Below, in pieces: positions 30,919 through 40,854 of a DNA stretch of 64,000 bases. Made by a program: the position numbers and the translations under genes. Position 1 is the stretch's first letter, and the number at the start of each line of letters is the position of its first letter. This DNA comes from Trichomonas vaginalis G3 (Eukaryota; Parabasalia; Trichomonadida; Trichomonadidae), in contig NC_067204.1 of NCBI RefSeq assembly GCF_026262505.1, positions 12,046,522 through 12,110,521 of the forward strand, in the 5' to 3' direction. The notes under the pieces are model-generated. The model did not search any database, was not told the DNA's origin, and saw nothing but the letters and a program-made list of their open reading frames with translations.

Positions 30919-33081
30919 ATGATTGGTAAAAATAATGAATTACAAGGGAAGCATCAAGGAAATAAACAAAAAACTAGCGATGATATCATTTCTTATAGTA
31001 CAGGAAGTGTTCCAAGAGAAAAATATATTGATTTACTTTCACATTTAGATGATGCAATATCGTTTATTAGAGGTTTTTGCTTCACTGGCGGTGAAACTAT
31101 CGGATCTGATGTCAGATCACTTATTCTTTCTCATTGCATCAAGCTCTCTAACTTTCTAGAGGAAAATATGCTAGAAATCGGAATAGAAAACATTCCAAGA
31201 GAATATTCTATATTTGATGCACGAGCACTTGATACACCTGAAAAACAAATGAATGAATTCCTCAAATTCGCAAGTAACGAAGATCTTGACATGCATCCAA
31301 TAAAAGAACTATTTACGATTTTCTGTGGCATTGTGAATGTTAATAACATGCTACTCAATTACAATAAGAAGCTAGAATCTCAAATTGAAAACTTCAAGAA
31401 AAATACTGTTCCAATCTCGCGTTTAAAGACTCTTAACGATGAATACTTCGAAGTTGTTCAGCAAAATGCTTCAAATCAAGTTAAAATCGAGAAACTTGAA
31501 GCAGCAATCAAAGAGATTACTGGAAAGCCAGAAATCTTTTACGAAAGCATAATAGATGATGCAAAAACTAAAACAGAATTAAATGAAACAGCTTTCAACG
31601 CACTTAAAAAGCAAAACGAAGATTTGATTAAAACATTGGAAGAATATAAGCAGACAACTACTCAATCAATAGAAAGCTTAACAGACACTCTTAATACATG
31701 CAAAGCGTCTTTAGATGAAGAAGTTCAACAACATTCTCAAGATGTTGACAAACTCACAAAAGAAAAGGAATCTCTTCAGGACAAAATCAAATTCCTTGGT
31801 TCTGAGCTTCAGGTTGCCAAGACAGCACTACTTGACCTTTCTAAAAAGTTGAAAGAGAAATTTGCCAAATACAAAGAAGCAATTAAGGCGCAGAAAGATA
31901 CTTGCTCGATGCTAGACGCTATACAGAACAGAACGAATACACTTATTAAGGAAAATGAATGTCTTGCCGATAAATGCTTAAATTACCAGGCAGAAAACAA
32001 AGCCTTCAAAGAACAAGTAGACCAATTAATTGTTCTGGAAACAAGACTTAGAAACAGTAGAGAGAAATTTAAAGAAAGACTCCATAAATCGCAAAAAGAA
32101 TTAGAAGAAATGACAAAACAGAAGTCAGAAACAGAAGAAGCACTAAATTCTCGTGTTAAAACTGTTATTGATAATGCTAAAGAAGAATCAAGAGATCTTG
32201 TATCAGAAAACTCAAATCTTAAAGCAGAAATTGAAAATCTGAAGAAATCACTCGAAGCATCTAAACAAGAAGCTTCAGAAGCCAAAGTTGCAGAGAAAAC
32301 AGCAAATATGAAGATTGCAAAGATCCAGAAGAATGCAGAAGATGAGAAACAGGCTTTACAAGCCAAAAGTGATTCATTAATACAAAGTATCAAATCTCAA
32401 GCAGAAAAACAAGTTTCAGATTCTGCAAAACAAGTTGAAGATACGAGAAAGCTTCTTCTTAAGCTTTGTGAAATGTCACCATCATCAACAGAGAATGTAG
32501 AAAACCTATGTAACGCATTGGAATCAAAACATACCTTTTATACAATCCAGAAAAAGATTCTTTTAGATGCAACAAAGATTCGTGATAAATACGACATTAA
32601 ATATCCAGAATCTATTGAAGACTATGTAGATAATCTCAAAAAGACTATTGAAAAGGAAGAAAAAGAAGCTGAAGAGTTGAAGAAGTCTAATGAATCATCA
32701 AATTCTCAAATAGAATTTCTAAAAGAAGAACTTGAAAAACGTCAAGGTTCCGATGTTATTATTAATGAATGGAGAAATTGGTCCAACAAAATGCAGGCAG
32801 AAATAAGTGGTCAGCCACTTACTGACGGATCAGACAGAGCTGCAAGAACTGTATTATCAGAAGCAATCAAAGCAGGAAGAGGCAACTACACTGTTGTTTC
32901 AAAGATATCACTACTTAGAGATGAAAAGATTATTATGAACAAATTTGAGAAAAATGAACTATCTAACAGCAATAAAAATGGTTTGTCTGTTAAAGCTGTC
33001 AATACAGCTCTTCGTTTCATGAAAAGATTGCAAACAACTTCTGGTCATTGTCCTCCTTCTGACTTTCTCCACTTCGTGTAA
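30919..33081 (+). CDS. Coiled-coil protein, 720 residues, family not assigned
   Basis: Starts MIGKNNELQGKHQGNK at 30919, just after the initiator. Residues 30-150 look globular-helical (YIDLLSHLDDAISFIRGFCFTGGE..., LILSHCIKLSNFLEENM). From about 160 to 610 it is a long charged coiled coil (ESQIENFKKNTVPISRLKTLNDEYFEV...). A C-terminal helical segment follows, with NEWRNWSNKMQAEISGQPLTDGSD and ending GHCPPSDFLHFV. No membrane segment. Likely a cytoskeletal or vesicle-tethering scaffold, but I do not recognise a named family. Confidence 0.8.
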   Translation: MIGKNNELQGKHQGNKQKTSDDIISYSTGSVPREKYIDLLSHLDDAISFIRGFCFTGGETIGSDVRSLILSHCIKLSNFLEENMLEIGIENIPREYSIFDARALDTPEKQMNEFLKFASNEDLDMHPIKELFTIFCGIVNVNNMLLNYNKKLESQIENFKKNTVPISRLKTLNDEYFEVVQQNASNQVKIEKLEAAIKEITGKPEIFYESIIDDAKTKTELNETAFNALKKQNEDLIKTLEEYKQTTTQSIESLTDTLNTCKASLDEEVQQHSQDVDKLTKEKESLQDKIKFLGSELQVAKTALLDLSKKLKEKFAKYKEAIKAQKDTCSMLDAIQNRTNTLIKENECLADKCLNYQAENKAFKEQVDQLIVLETRLRNSREKFKERLHKSQKELEEMTKQKSETEEALNSRVKTVIDNAKEESRDLVSENSNLKAEIENLKKSLEASKQEASEAKVAEKTANMKIAKIQKNAEDEKQALQAKSDSLIQSIKSQAEKQVSDSAKQVEDTRKLLLKLCEMSPSSTENVENLCNALESKHTFYTIQKKILLDATKIRDKYDIKYPESIEDYVDNLKKTIEKEEKEAEELKKSNESSNSQIEFLKEELEKRQGSDVIINEWRNWSNKMQAEISGQPLTDGSDRAARTVLSEAIKAGRGNYTVVSKISLLRDEKIIMNKFEKNELSNSNKNGLSVKAVNTALRFMKRLQTTSGHCPPSDFLHFV

Positions 33082-33524
33082 TTAATTTGTTTTTTGTTCT
33101 TTAATTTTGTTTTTATACTTGATTAATTTATTTGTGTTTTAGCTAAAATTTTATATATTGTTAAAGTCAACTAACACTATTTACATTTTGAATTTAATAA
33201 GTTTTTAAATTAAGTAAAACCGATATATTTCCGAGTAGCCCTCCTTTGTTGTACTAAAATTAAAAAAGTTAATAGGAAAAACTGAACAAAAGACAATAAT
33301 TATTGCGCAAATAAAAATATTTATTTGAATGCATAAGATGATGATTATGTTCATACATAAGATATTCGAAATTTTAAAGAATGGATCATAATATGATAGA
33401 TTTATAATTTTGAAATCTAAATTTATTGATATTATGATGAAATATGAGTCGTATAATTCATTAATCTAAAAATACTGTTAATTGATTAAATCAAAATTGT
33501 TTACTTAAGTCAAATTTAGAAAAA
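33082..33524. other. Convergent intergenic region, nothing recognised
   Basis: AT-rich spacer between two converging 3' ends. No open frame, repeat or RNA is visible. Confidence 0.5.
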
Positions 33525-35711
33525 TTATTTCTTAGATTTTGACTTTGAGTAAGAGTATGACTTTGAAGAGTAAGAATAAGAATATCCAGATCCTGATCCA
33601 GAAGATTCATCTCTCATCTGCTCTACTTCAGTTGTCTTTGGTGAATCTTTAGGAGTTTCTTTCTTTTCTTCCTTCTTTGGCTCTTCTTCTTGTTTCTTTG
33701 GTTCTTCTTGCTTCTTTGGCTCTTCATTTGGAACGTCCTTTGGTAACTCGATTGGATGATCATCCTTTGGAGATGATGAGCTTCCGTCAGACTTATCAGC
33801 ATCTTCAACTTTGTTTGTGTTTCCTGCAGTTGGATCGACCAATTGTCTTGAAACTAAGTTGTAGTAAGCACCTTTCTTAGCAACCAACTCGTCATGTGTT
33901 CCTTGTTCAACGATCTTTCCTGCATCGAAAACATAGATGATCTTTGCATTTCTGATTGTTGACAATCTGTGAGCGACAATGACTGATGTTCTGTTCTCCA
34001 TGACCTTGTCAAGAGCGATTTGAACCTTCTTCTCAGAACCTGCATCCAAAGCTGATGTAGCTTCATCACACAACAAAATTGCTGGATTCTTAATGACAGC
34101 GCGAGCAATTGCAACTCTTTGTTTCTGACCACCTGACAATTTAGCGCCTTTTTCACCTGCAAGAGTTTCATATTTCTTCTCAAGCTTGTCAATGAACTTC
34201 TTTGCATTTGCAATTTCTGTTGCGTTATCGATTTCTTCCTGTGTTGCATCTTTCTTTCCGTAGATGATGTTCTCTTTGATTGTTGTTGAGAACAATGTTG
34301 GTTCTTGATTGACCAAGCCAATCTTCCTGTGCAACCATCTTGGATCGTATTCCTTGATATCACGGCCATCGAGCATGACAATGCCATCTTGTACGTCGTA
34401 GTATCTCTCGATGAGTTGGACACATGTTGATTTTCCGGATCCGGAGTGGCCAACTAAAGCAGCAACAGTGTTTGGAGGAACTTCGAAGGAAACATTGTTG
34501 AGAACGTTGACAGGGCGTGTTGGATATTGGAATGTGACGTTCTTGAACTCAATGTGTCCCTTGAATTCTTCTGGTTGAAGGCCGCCTTCGAATGGAATTG
34601 CTGGAGTATGTTTAGTTAATTTGAGAATTCTTGCACCGGCAGCAACAGCTTTTTGTTCACCGGACATTGATCCTTGGATCATCATGATACCCATTGTACC
34701 CATCATTGTGAACATAAAGCATGACATCATGTCTCCGATTAAAAATGATTTGTCGCCTTTCATGGATTTCTCGACAAGTGTAGCACCGAAGTACATGTTG
34801 GCAACAACATCTGTCCAGACAATTGTCATGACGATTGTGAACATCGCAACGACAAGATATCCGATGACTTGTTCATGCTTTGTGGAAATGAGGGATGTGG
34901 ACTTAAACCTTTCGATTTCGTCATCTTCACGGTTGAATCCACGTACTGTATGGATGGAGGATAATGTTTCTTCGGCAATTGTCATTGATTTTGCAAGAAC
35001 CGCAAATCTGAGGGTTGATCTCTTGATGATGAATGGCATGAAGATCATAATAGCGATTGAACAGACTGGAATGACCGCACATGATACTAAAGCCAATTTC
35101 CAAGAATAAACAAAAGCCAGAACGATACCTGTGATAAATTTGGCAATGTTTTCGATCTGTGTGCCCTTAATTGTGCCGAAAGCATCTTGAACCATTTGTG
35201 CATCTTCACTTAAAAGTGTCAAAATGCCACCGATTGGAGTGACATCGAAGAATGTGACTTCTGACATCATCATGTTCTTGAACAAATCACGTCTAATTCT
35301 TGTTGAGAGTCTTGCACCGAGTCTAATCCAGCAAAATGTCTGGAAAAACTTTGCAATACCTGCAATTGCTGCAATAACTGTGACCCAAATGCAATAAAAT
35401 GAAATGTCTGGCAAAACATCTGCGACTGGATAGGTTGGGTCCTGCTTATTCATGTAAACAGACATACCATATTCGGAAAGCTTGTTGAGGATTCTTCCGA
35501 ATAAAAGGAAAGAACAGATTGGTGCGCCACCTGAAATAAGTGCTGGGATTAAGGCTACAATGGCTTCTGGATTACTGAACATAACTTTATAGAGAATTCC
35601 GCGCGCTTCCTTCTTCTCCGAATCGTCTACCTGGATCTCTGACTTCGATTTGGAGTTAGAGTTGGATTTGCTCTCGGAGTACTCCGAAGAGTTCCTTCGC
35701 TGTGTTGACAT
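33525..35711 (-). CDS. ABC transporter, MDR/ABCB-type half-transporter
   Basis: 728 residues: a polar Ser/Lys head (1-40), six membrane spans in about 45-340 (AIVALIPALISGGAPICSFLL, YCIWVTVIAAIAGIAKFF, ITGIVLAFVYSWKLALVSC and others), then one nucleotide-binding domain. The latter has Walker A GHSGSGKST (about 419-427), Q-loop VNQEPTLFS, signature LSGGQKQR (about 524), Walker B ILLCDEATSALD and switch His in IVAHRLSTI. All catalytic motifs are intact. ABCB half-transporters dimerise to export lipids or amphipathic drugs. The C-terminal tail of about 110 residues is low-complexity: PKKQEEPKK repeats, then a Ser/Tyr/Lys run, comparable in style to the tail of the surface protein upstream. Confidence 0.92.
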   Translation of the reverse strand: MSTQRRNSSEYSESKSNSNSKSKSEIQVDDSEKKEARGILYKVMFSNPEAIVALIPALISGGAPICSFLLFGRILNKLSEYGMSVYMNKQDPTYPVADVLPDISFYCIWVTVIAAIAGIAKFFQTFCWIRLGARLSTRIRRDLFKNMMMSEVTFFDVTPIGGILTLLSEDAQMVQDAFGTIKGTQIENIAKFITGIVLAFVYSWKLALVSCAVIPVCSIAIMIFMPFIIKRSTLRFAVLAKSMTIAEETLSSIHTVRGFNREDDEIERFKSTSLISTKHEQVIGYLVVAMFTIVMTIVWTDVVANMYFGATLVEKSMKGDKSFLIGDMMSCFMFTMMGTMGIMMIQGSMSGEQKAVAAGARILKLTKHTPAIPFEGGLQPEEFKGHIEFKNVTFQYPTRPVNVLNNVSFEVPPNTVAALVGHSGSGKSTCVQLIERYYDVQDGIVMLDGRDIKEYDPRWLHRKIGLVNQEPTLFSTTIKENIIYGKKDATQEEIDNATEIANAKKFIDKLEKKYETLAGEKGAKLSGGQKQRVAIARAVIKNPAILLCDEATSALDAGSEKKVQIALDKVMENRTSVIVAHRLSTIRNAKIIYVFDAGKIVEQGTHDELVAKKGAYYNLVSRQLVDPTAGNTNKVEDADKSDGSSSSPKDDHPIELPKDVPNEEPKKQEEPKKQEEEPKKEEKKETPKDSPKTTEVEQMRDESSGSGSGYSYSYSSKSYSYSKSKSKK

Positions 35712-35717
35712 CCTTTC

Positions 35718-35724
35718 AAACTGA
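35718..35724 (-). promoter_or_regulatory. Initiator-like TCAGTTT
   Basis: Lies 6 bases before the ATG at 35711 on the minus strand. G replaces the pyrimidine after TCA, so it is a weaker match to the trichomonad initiator, but position and spacing fit. Confidence 0.4.
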
Positions 35725-36213
35725 ATTTGACTGTCTCTAGGTATGAAGAAAAAATTTTATAAAAAAACACATTCAAATTTTTGAGATGATGTAAAACCGA
35801 GATTTCAGGAACATGAATTAAAAAATTTAATGCATATGTTGTTATTAGTGTAATTAGATGGATAAAAAATTGAATAATACATTCAATTTTGACAATGAGA
35901 AACCCATTGAATTTATGGTTAATCAACGATGATTATTCTTGTAAATAATGATAAGGATTCATCATGTGATAATATTTCGCAATACATTTCCCTGAAATAC
36001 TTAAAAATTCTCCCAGCCACTTTAATTGATATAAGATTAACAACTTTAATAGCTGAAATTGATATATTTATTGAAAATGCAGCTTATTTGTTCTGTCGGT
36101 TTCGAAATTTATTATAAATAATTTCCGCTCAGAATTTGAAAATGCTCAAATCTTAAAAAATATGTGAAATTATTATATATGTTATCATAAATAGCAAAAT
36201 TTATTGAGCAAGT
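35725..36213. other. Divergent intergenic region
   Basis: AT-rich promoter region shared by the ABC transporter (minus) and the WD40-cyclophilin (plus). TCATAAATAG at 36185 fits the initiator consensus, about 27 bases before the ATG at 36214. Short open frames on both strands have no recognisable content. Confidence 0.4.
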
Positions 36214-37893
36214 ATGCTATTATTTATTATGACTGAAGATATAGAGAATAACATATTCACAACTTTACCTTCAGGCGAAATGTACTATCGATCATATATG
36301 CACAGAGAAAATTTACAGTTCGTTGCTTCAAGTCAAACGTACCAATTCTTTATTACGATGAGTGTTGATGGCTTCATTAAATTTTGGCATGCAGATAAAA
36401 CCGAAATCGAATTTGTTAAACAAATACAACCACATGAAGGTCAATTTTGTTCGTTTTCTGTGAGTGAAGATGATGAATTTATAGCAATTGGAACAAACAG
36501 TGGGAAAATCATCATATGCAGAATTCAGTCATTCGAGATGCTTACAAAAGTAGATTTTGGAGTTCGCACAGAAGTAAATTTATGTTATATTAAAGATAAA
36601 TCTGCCTTAAATCAATACTTAGCAGTTAGTTTAGGAAATGAAAAATCAATTAAAATCGTAGATCCATTCAAAGAAGATCTAGAAACGCAAATTATTCGTG
36701 AATTTACTTTAAATTCTTCTCCAATTACATCAATGTGCTTTTCATTTGAGAAAGAAATTGGCCTTTCTGTTGACAAAAAAGGTATGATTACATTTTGGGA
36801 TATATACGGTAAATGTCCTGATTTTGGATATACTTTATTCCAATCTAACTTTATGGAATTAATGAGTATCAAAGGAAATGGTAATAAAGTCGTATCTTCA
36901 GCATTTTCTAATAATGGCCGCTATTTCATAGTCTGTTGTTCAGATTGGACAATTCGTGAATTTGATATCGAAACTGGTAAGATTGTCCGCAGATTTAGTG
37001 ATGAATTAGATGGTTCTAAGACTTATGGATTAGACACAGATATGTATAACTCAAGAGTTAACCTTGAAAAACAATGTCGAGAAAATAATTCTTATTTTAG
37101 TGCAATGTTTGATAGAACTGATAGTATTTTAATAATTCCTTCCGCATTTGGTATCAAATTCTATGATTCCCAAACAGGAACATTACTTCGAATTATTGGT
37201 CGAGTTGAAATGCAAGAAAGATTTAATTCTTTAGCATTTCTGAAGTCAGATGTTCCAATGTTGTTAGCATCAGCATTCAACAAACAAAGATTCTACTTAT
37301 TTACCAATGAAAACGGAAAATCCGGAAAACGTGACGCTTTCAACGAAAAAGTCACCGAAGAAGTTGTTAAAGCAGTCACGAAAGTACCACGTGTATTGGC
37401 ATCATCATTACCACGCGTTGCGACTTTGCATACAATGATGGGAGACATTAAATTCGAGATGTTTCCTGAAGAATGTCCTTTGACAGTTGAAAACTTCGTG
37501 ACTCACTCGAAGCGAGGATATTACGACAACACAAGAATCTTTCGTGTCGAAAGAGACTTCTGCATACAGATGGGAGATCCAACTGGCTCTGGTATAGGTG
37601 GAGAATCTATCTGGGGAGGTTATTTCGATGACGAAAACTTGGATAATGTAATTAATAATTTTTCAGAAGCATGGATGGTTGGTATGGCCAACGAAGGTAA
37701 GAATACGAACGGATCACAGTTCTTTATAACTACTAACCCTGCTCCATCATTAAATGGAAAGCATACTTGTTGGGGAAGACTCGTTTCAGGGAAAGAAACG
37801 ATTCAAAAAATCATGACTGTCGAAATTGATAAATACAAGCATCCATTAGATCCTATTCTCATTGTCAATATAACATTTAGCAACAACTTGTAA
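36214..37893 (+). CDS. PPWD1-like WD40-cyclophilin (peptidylprolyl isomerase)
   Basis: 559 residues. WD40 blades occupy about 20-385 (FFITMSVDGFIKFWHA, FSVSEDDEFIAIGTNSGKIIIC, NNGRYFIVCCSDWTIREFDIETG). A cyclophilin domain occupies about 398-559: TMMGDIKFEMFPEECPLTVENFV, IFRVERDFCIQMGDPTGSGIGGESIWGG, GMANEGKNTNGSQFFITTNPAPSLNGKH. The catalytic Arg of the FHRV motif is kept (IFRV); the Trp that binds cyclosporin is replaced by Ser (PSLNGKH). PPWD1 is a spliceosome-associated isomerase, and the WD40-then-cyclophilin order is diagnostic. An alternative start is the ATG at 36229 (MTEDIENN). Part of the cyclophilin exon recurs at 50437. Confidence 0.9.
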   Translation: MLLFIMTEDIENNIFTTLPSGEMYYRSYMHRENLQFVASSQTYQFFITMSVDGFIKFWHADKTEIEFVKQIQPHEGQFCSFSVSEDDEFIAIGTNSGKIIICRIQSFEMLTKVDFGVRTEVNLCYIKDKSALNQYLAVSLGNEKSIKIVDPFKEDLETQIIREFTLNSSPITSMCFSFEKEIGLSVDKKGMITFWDIYGKCPDFGYTLFQSNFMELMSIKGNGNKVVSSAFSNNGRYFIVCCSDWTIREFDIETGKIVRRFSDELDGSKTYGLDTDMYNSRVNLEKQCRENNSYFSAMFDRTDSILIIPSAFGIKFYDSQTGTLLRIIGRVEMQERFNSLAFLKSDVPMLLASAFNKQRFYLFTNENGKSGKRDAFNEKVTEEVVKAVTKVPRVLASSLPRVATLHTMMGDIKFEMFPEECPLTVENFVTHSKRGYYDNTRIFRVERDFCIQMGDPTGSGIGGESIWGGYFDDENLDNVINNFSEAWMVGMANEGKNTNGSQFFITTNPAPSLNGKHTCWGRLVSGKETIQKIMTVEIDKYKHPLDPILIVNITFSNNL

Positions 37894-38062
37894 AATAATA
37901 TCTTGTTTGAATAAATATTTATTTTTCTTAGACTTTTTAAACTTCAAACAACAAATCAAGGTTAGATCTATTATTAATATAATGCTCTTAATTCTAATGA
38001 TCATTTTGATATGAAAAATTAATTTAAATAGTAAGAAGGAACGATTTTTATTGCTTTTTATT

Positions 38063-39109
38063 TTATCGCCTCCTCATTGGTGCACGTTTAATAACAAATT
38101 TGGGTTTTATACTGATTTCCGGATAGACATTTTTTCCAATGAAACAATTTTCAATATAAAAATGAGAAATATCATTAAAATCGTAATTTTGTTTTAGATC
38201 AGTAAATTTGACATTTCCTCCTGTACGTGTTGACTGTGATTCAACATATGAATCTGAAATAGTCAATGTGAAATCTGCTTCAAATTGCCGAAACATGAAC
38301 TTGGCAGTGTTACATAAAAATATGCAATGATCCACATTAGTTGTTAAAACGCCTAAAAAAAGAACTTGATCGTTATCTGTTCCACATTTATTTCCAAGAA
38401 CATTGCAATAAGTAACCGTTTGTTTGTAATCCATACTATCTCCATTTATCCAGAATTCAAGGGATACGCTCCCAATTTGATTGTTGTTTATGAAATTTGA
38501 AAAATTGCAGGTACCTGAACTTTCGTCAAGGATGCTCTCTATTGATGAATATTGATTGCATTTGTTGTATGTGCTATTAATATTCGATATACGTATATTA
38601 CCATATGTAATACTAATTGTTACACTTCCTATCGATTCACTTTCACCGCAGTTAGAAACAGAAACATCATATGCATAGTTTTTATAAGAAGCAGAAATTT
38701 TAACAAATTGACAAAATGCTATGTAGCTGATTGCTTTTGAATTAGAATAGAAAGTTCGTTGTTGGACAAATTGGCCTTCTTTGCACTGATAGTAAACAGA
38801 TCCCCCATTTGAATCGGAGCCACATTTGTTAAATATTGAATCTTCAAGTAATGTGCGGATTGCGTTATATCTTTTAATGTATATTGCTCCGTTCGTTTTG
38901 CATTCCTGAAACGAACAATCATAAATGTGATAATTTGAATTACCTGTTGTAACATAGATTGCTCTCCCATCCCGCGTCTTCTCAGATTTTGCTGTGTTTC
39001 CAAAATATTCAAACCAGCTAAATTTAAGTTCTTCTATGGTTCTTGAGATACGTTTTTGAATGCACTGATAATTAATTAAACAGATACAAGTAAGATTGAA
39101 AATAATAAT
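38063..39109 (-). pseudogene. Beta-helix surface protein remnant lacking its start codon
   Basis: The minus-strand frame is open for about 348 codons from next to a TGA at about 39110 to the stop at 38063, but has no ATG at its head. It reads GIIIFNLTCICLINYQC..., which looks like the remains of a signal peptide. Then come DGRAIYVTTGNSNYHIYDCSF, CKTNGAIYIKRYN and GGSVYYQC, the repeating turn-and-strand pattern of trichomonad right-handed beta-helix (Pmp/adhesin-like) surface proteins. No membrane segment or tail follows the end KRAPMRRR, so both ends seem truncated. The 5' end coincides with the edge of the 113-bp repeat array at 39112. The first in-frame ATG is only at 38434. Confidence 0.65.
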
Positions 39110-39111
39110 AC

Positions 39112-39353
39112 CTCACTTTTCGAAAAAATCGAAACTGCAAGGATCTCCGATTCTCGATATGATAATTTATTTGATTCCGGGGGACACCCCGGTTATCAAA
39201 TATATTTATTAGAACGGAAAATCTCTCACTTTTCGAAAAAATCGAAACTGCAAGGATCTCCGATTCTCGATATGATAATTTATTTGATTCCGGGGGACAC
39301 CCCGGTTATCAAATATATTTATTAGAACGGAAAATCTCTCACTTTTCGAAATT
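39112..39353. repeat. 113-bp tandem repeat, about 2.1 units, with strong hairpin
   Basis: CTCACTTTTCGAAA begins at 39112, 39225 and 39338, exactly 113 apart; the two full units look identical. Each unit contains ATTTGAT-T-CCGGGG, loop GACA, CCCCGG-TT-ATCAAAT (first unit 39169-39201), a long hairpin with a GC-rich tip. The array starts at the truncated 5' end of the surface-protein remnant. Confidence 0.9.
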
Positions 39354-39440
39354 TTTTTAACAAAAATATGGCATTCTTAAATTATAGTTACATGTTATTT
39401 CACAATCATTATCATTAAAAAATTCAATTATTCAAGTTGT

Positions 39441-39605
39441 TTTGTCCCGACGGTTTTTACGGTTATAAAAATGGTTGCGAACTCAATCCATCAGCAAAAT
39501 GTCGGTTGGGGTGCCCTTCTTGGCCTCCTGAGTACTCACCAAGATACCCCCAGCTCCCGCAAAACACCTCCCTTAGGTGAGCATTAACTGATGACATGAG
39601 TTAAC
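39441..39605. other. GC-rich, hairpin-rich segment; candidate structured RNA or single-copy hairpin unit
   Basis: Three consecutive hairpins are readable: TTGGGGT (39506) with ACCCCCAG (39546) enclosing CTTGG/CCAAG (39519, 39539); CACCT-CCCTT-AGGTG (39565-39579); TTAACT...AGTTAA (39584-39604). The GC content is well above the surroundings and there is no open frame. I cannot match it to a known snRNA, snoRNA, RNase P or tRNA. It may be transcribed, or may be a lone relative of the hairpin repeats on both sides. Confidence 0.35.
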
Positions 39606-39675
39606 AATTCTACAAAATCATCAAGCATGAAGGTTTATGATTTATAAATCAAAATCTCAGAAACTGCTTGACTTT

Positions 39676-40070
39676 GCAAGTTGCTGTCTTTACCGGTTAC
39701 TCTGCTGCAATCTCTTTTCTGATTGCAGGCAAAGTTCTGCATCCTGAGGACTTTGCCTTGCAGATATGCTTGTAATCACTACGTGAGCAACTTGGTGTTG
39801 CAAGTTGCTGTCTTTACCGGTTACTCTGCTGCAATCTCTTTTCTGATTGCAGGCAAAGTTCTGCATCCTGAGGACTTTGCCTTGCAGATATGCTTGTAAT
39901 CACTACGTGAGCAACTTGGTGTTGCAAGTTGCTGTCTTTACCGGTTACTCTGCTGCAATCTCTTTTCTGATTGCAGGCAAAGTTCTGCATCCTGAGGACT
40001 TTGCCTTGCAGATATGCTTGTAATCACTACGTGAGCAACTTGGTGTTGCAAGTTGCTGTCTTTACCGGTT
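39676..40070. repeat. 124-bp tandem repeat, about 3.2 units, three hairpins per unit
   Basis: GCAAGTTGCTGTCTTTACCG starts at 39676, 39800, 39924 and 40048 (period 124), and the units look identical. Each unit has hairpins CTGCAATC/GATTGCAG (39705-39728), GGCAAAGT/ACTTTGCC (39728-39757), and GCAACTTG/CAAGTTGC (39787-39808, across the unit boundary). The TGCAATC/GATTGCA stem is the same as in type B units of the large array downstream. Confidence 0.9.
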
Positions 40071-40174
40071 AGCTTTTTTTGAAGTTTCTTCGCATCTTAT
40101 ATAAGCTCTAGATCAATATTTATCATCAGAATTTGCATCTCATAAAGCACGATATTAATCAAATAGGCAAATTT

Positions 40175-40211
40175 CATTCGGAGTCTCTCATTAAATGAGA
40201 AACTCCGAATG
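40175..40211. other. Perfect long hairpin
   Basis: CATTCGGAGT pairs with ACTCCGAATG, and inside it TCTCATT pairs with AATGAGA, leaving almost no loop. Non-coding, in the spacer between the 124-bp and 122-bp arrays. Confidence 0.7.
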
Positions 40212-40282
40212 AGATTTGCTCTAAGGTAATGTACTTGTTATGCTTGGCCTAGAAGCAAGGAGGAAATATGTATATGGTTTGT

Positions 40283-40345
40283 TTATACTGAAGTTATCTG
40301 GAATTCTCTCAATTGAGGATTCAAATCCAGATAACAGCAGTATAA
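40283..40345. other. Long interrupted hairpin
   Basis: TTATACTG-AA-GTTATCTGGA pairs with TCCAGATAAC-AG-CAGTATAA, 18 base pairs with one symmetric 2x2 interruption. A further short AATTCTC/GAGGATT pairing is possible in the loop. It is non-coding and adds to the run of hairpins before the large array. Confidence 0.7.
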
Positions 40346-40536
40346 GTTAATATTGTTGTGCACCTCAGGTTGTTCATAGGCCCGAGAACGAGAAAAGAAT
40401 TTATGGTGTGAATTGGCTCGATATATACCTACGCTCTGTAAAAAATACGTTATATTTTCTTTCATATGAGAAAATGTTTTTCTTTTTATAATACTATGTG
40501 CTTTGTTACTTCATAAATTGTCTATTTTTCTTATTA

Positions 40537-40645
40537 AAACCTATTTTTTCCGTGTGATTCGGAATCTACGCATTCAAAAAATGCGTTTTCCGCTCTCAGA
40601 ACGCGAAAATATGAACTACATGACGAGATAAATCGATTTATTATG
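40537..40645. repeat. Diverged copy of the palindrome arm, left of the 122-bp array
   Basis: From AAAACCTATTTT onward this stretch aligns with about 47706-47806 in the same orientation. Shared blocks are AAAACCTATTTT, GAAAATATGAA and a CATxACxAGATAAA block, with scattered substitutions between. So the array is bordered on both sides by the same non-array sequence. Confidence 0.6.
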
Positions 40646-40854
40646 TTCCTAAATATTCTCATTTTTCAATTTTGCTCAATACTCAAAAATAAGCAGACTC
40701 TCAAATAGAGAACATAAAATAACTCATATTTATCATATTAAAATTTTGAAAAAGTCTCCCGAAAAAATCATATTTCGAAAATTTCGAAAAAATAAGTACA
40801 TTTTGGCTAAAGAAAAAAGAAAAATGTTTTTTTTTTGAATTTTTGATGATAATA

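Noticed and set aside
40310-40340. tRNA-like GGATTCAAATCC
   Set aside because: It is part of a long hairpin and has neither the cloverleaf nor an A box.
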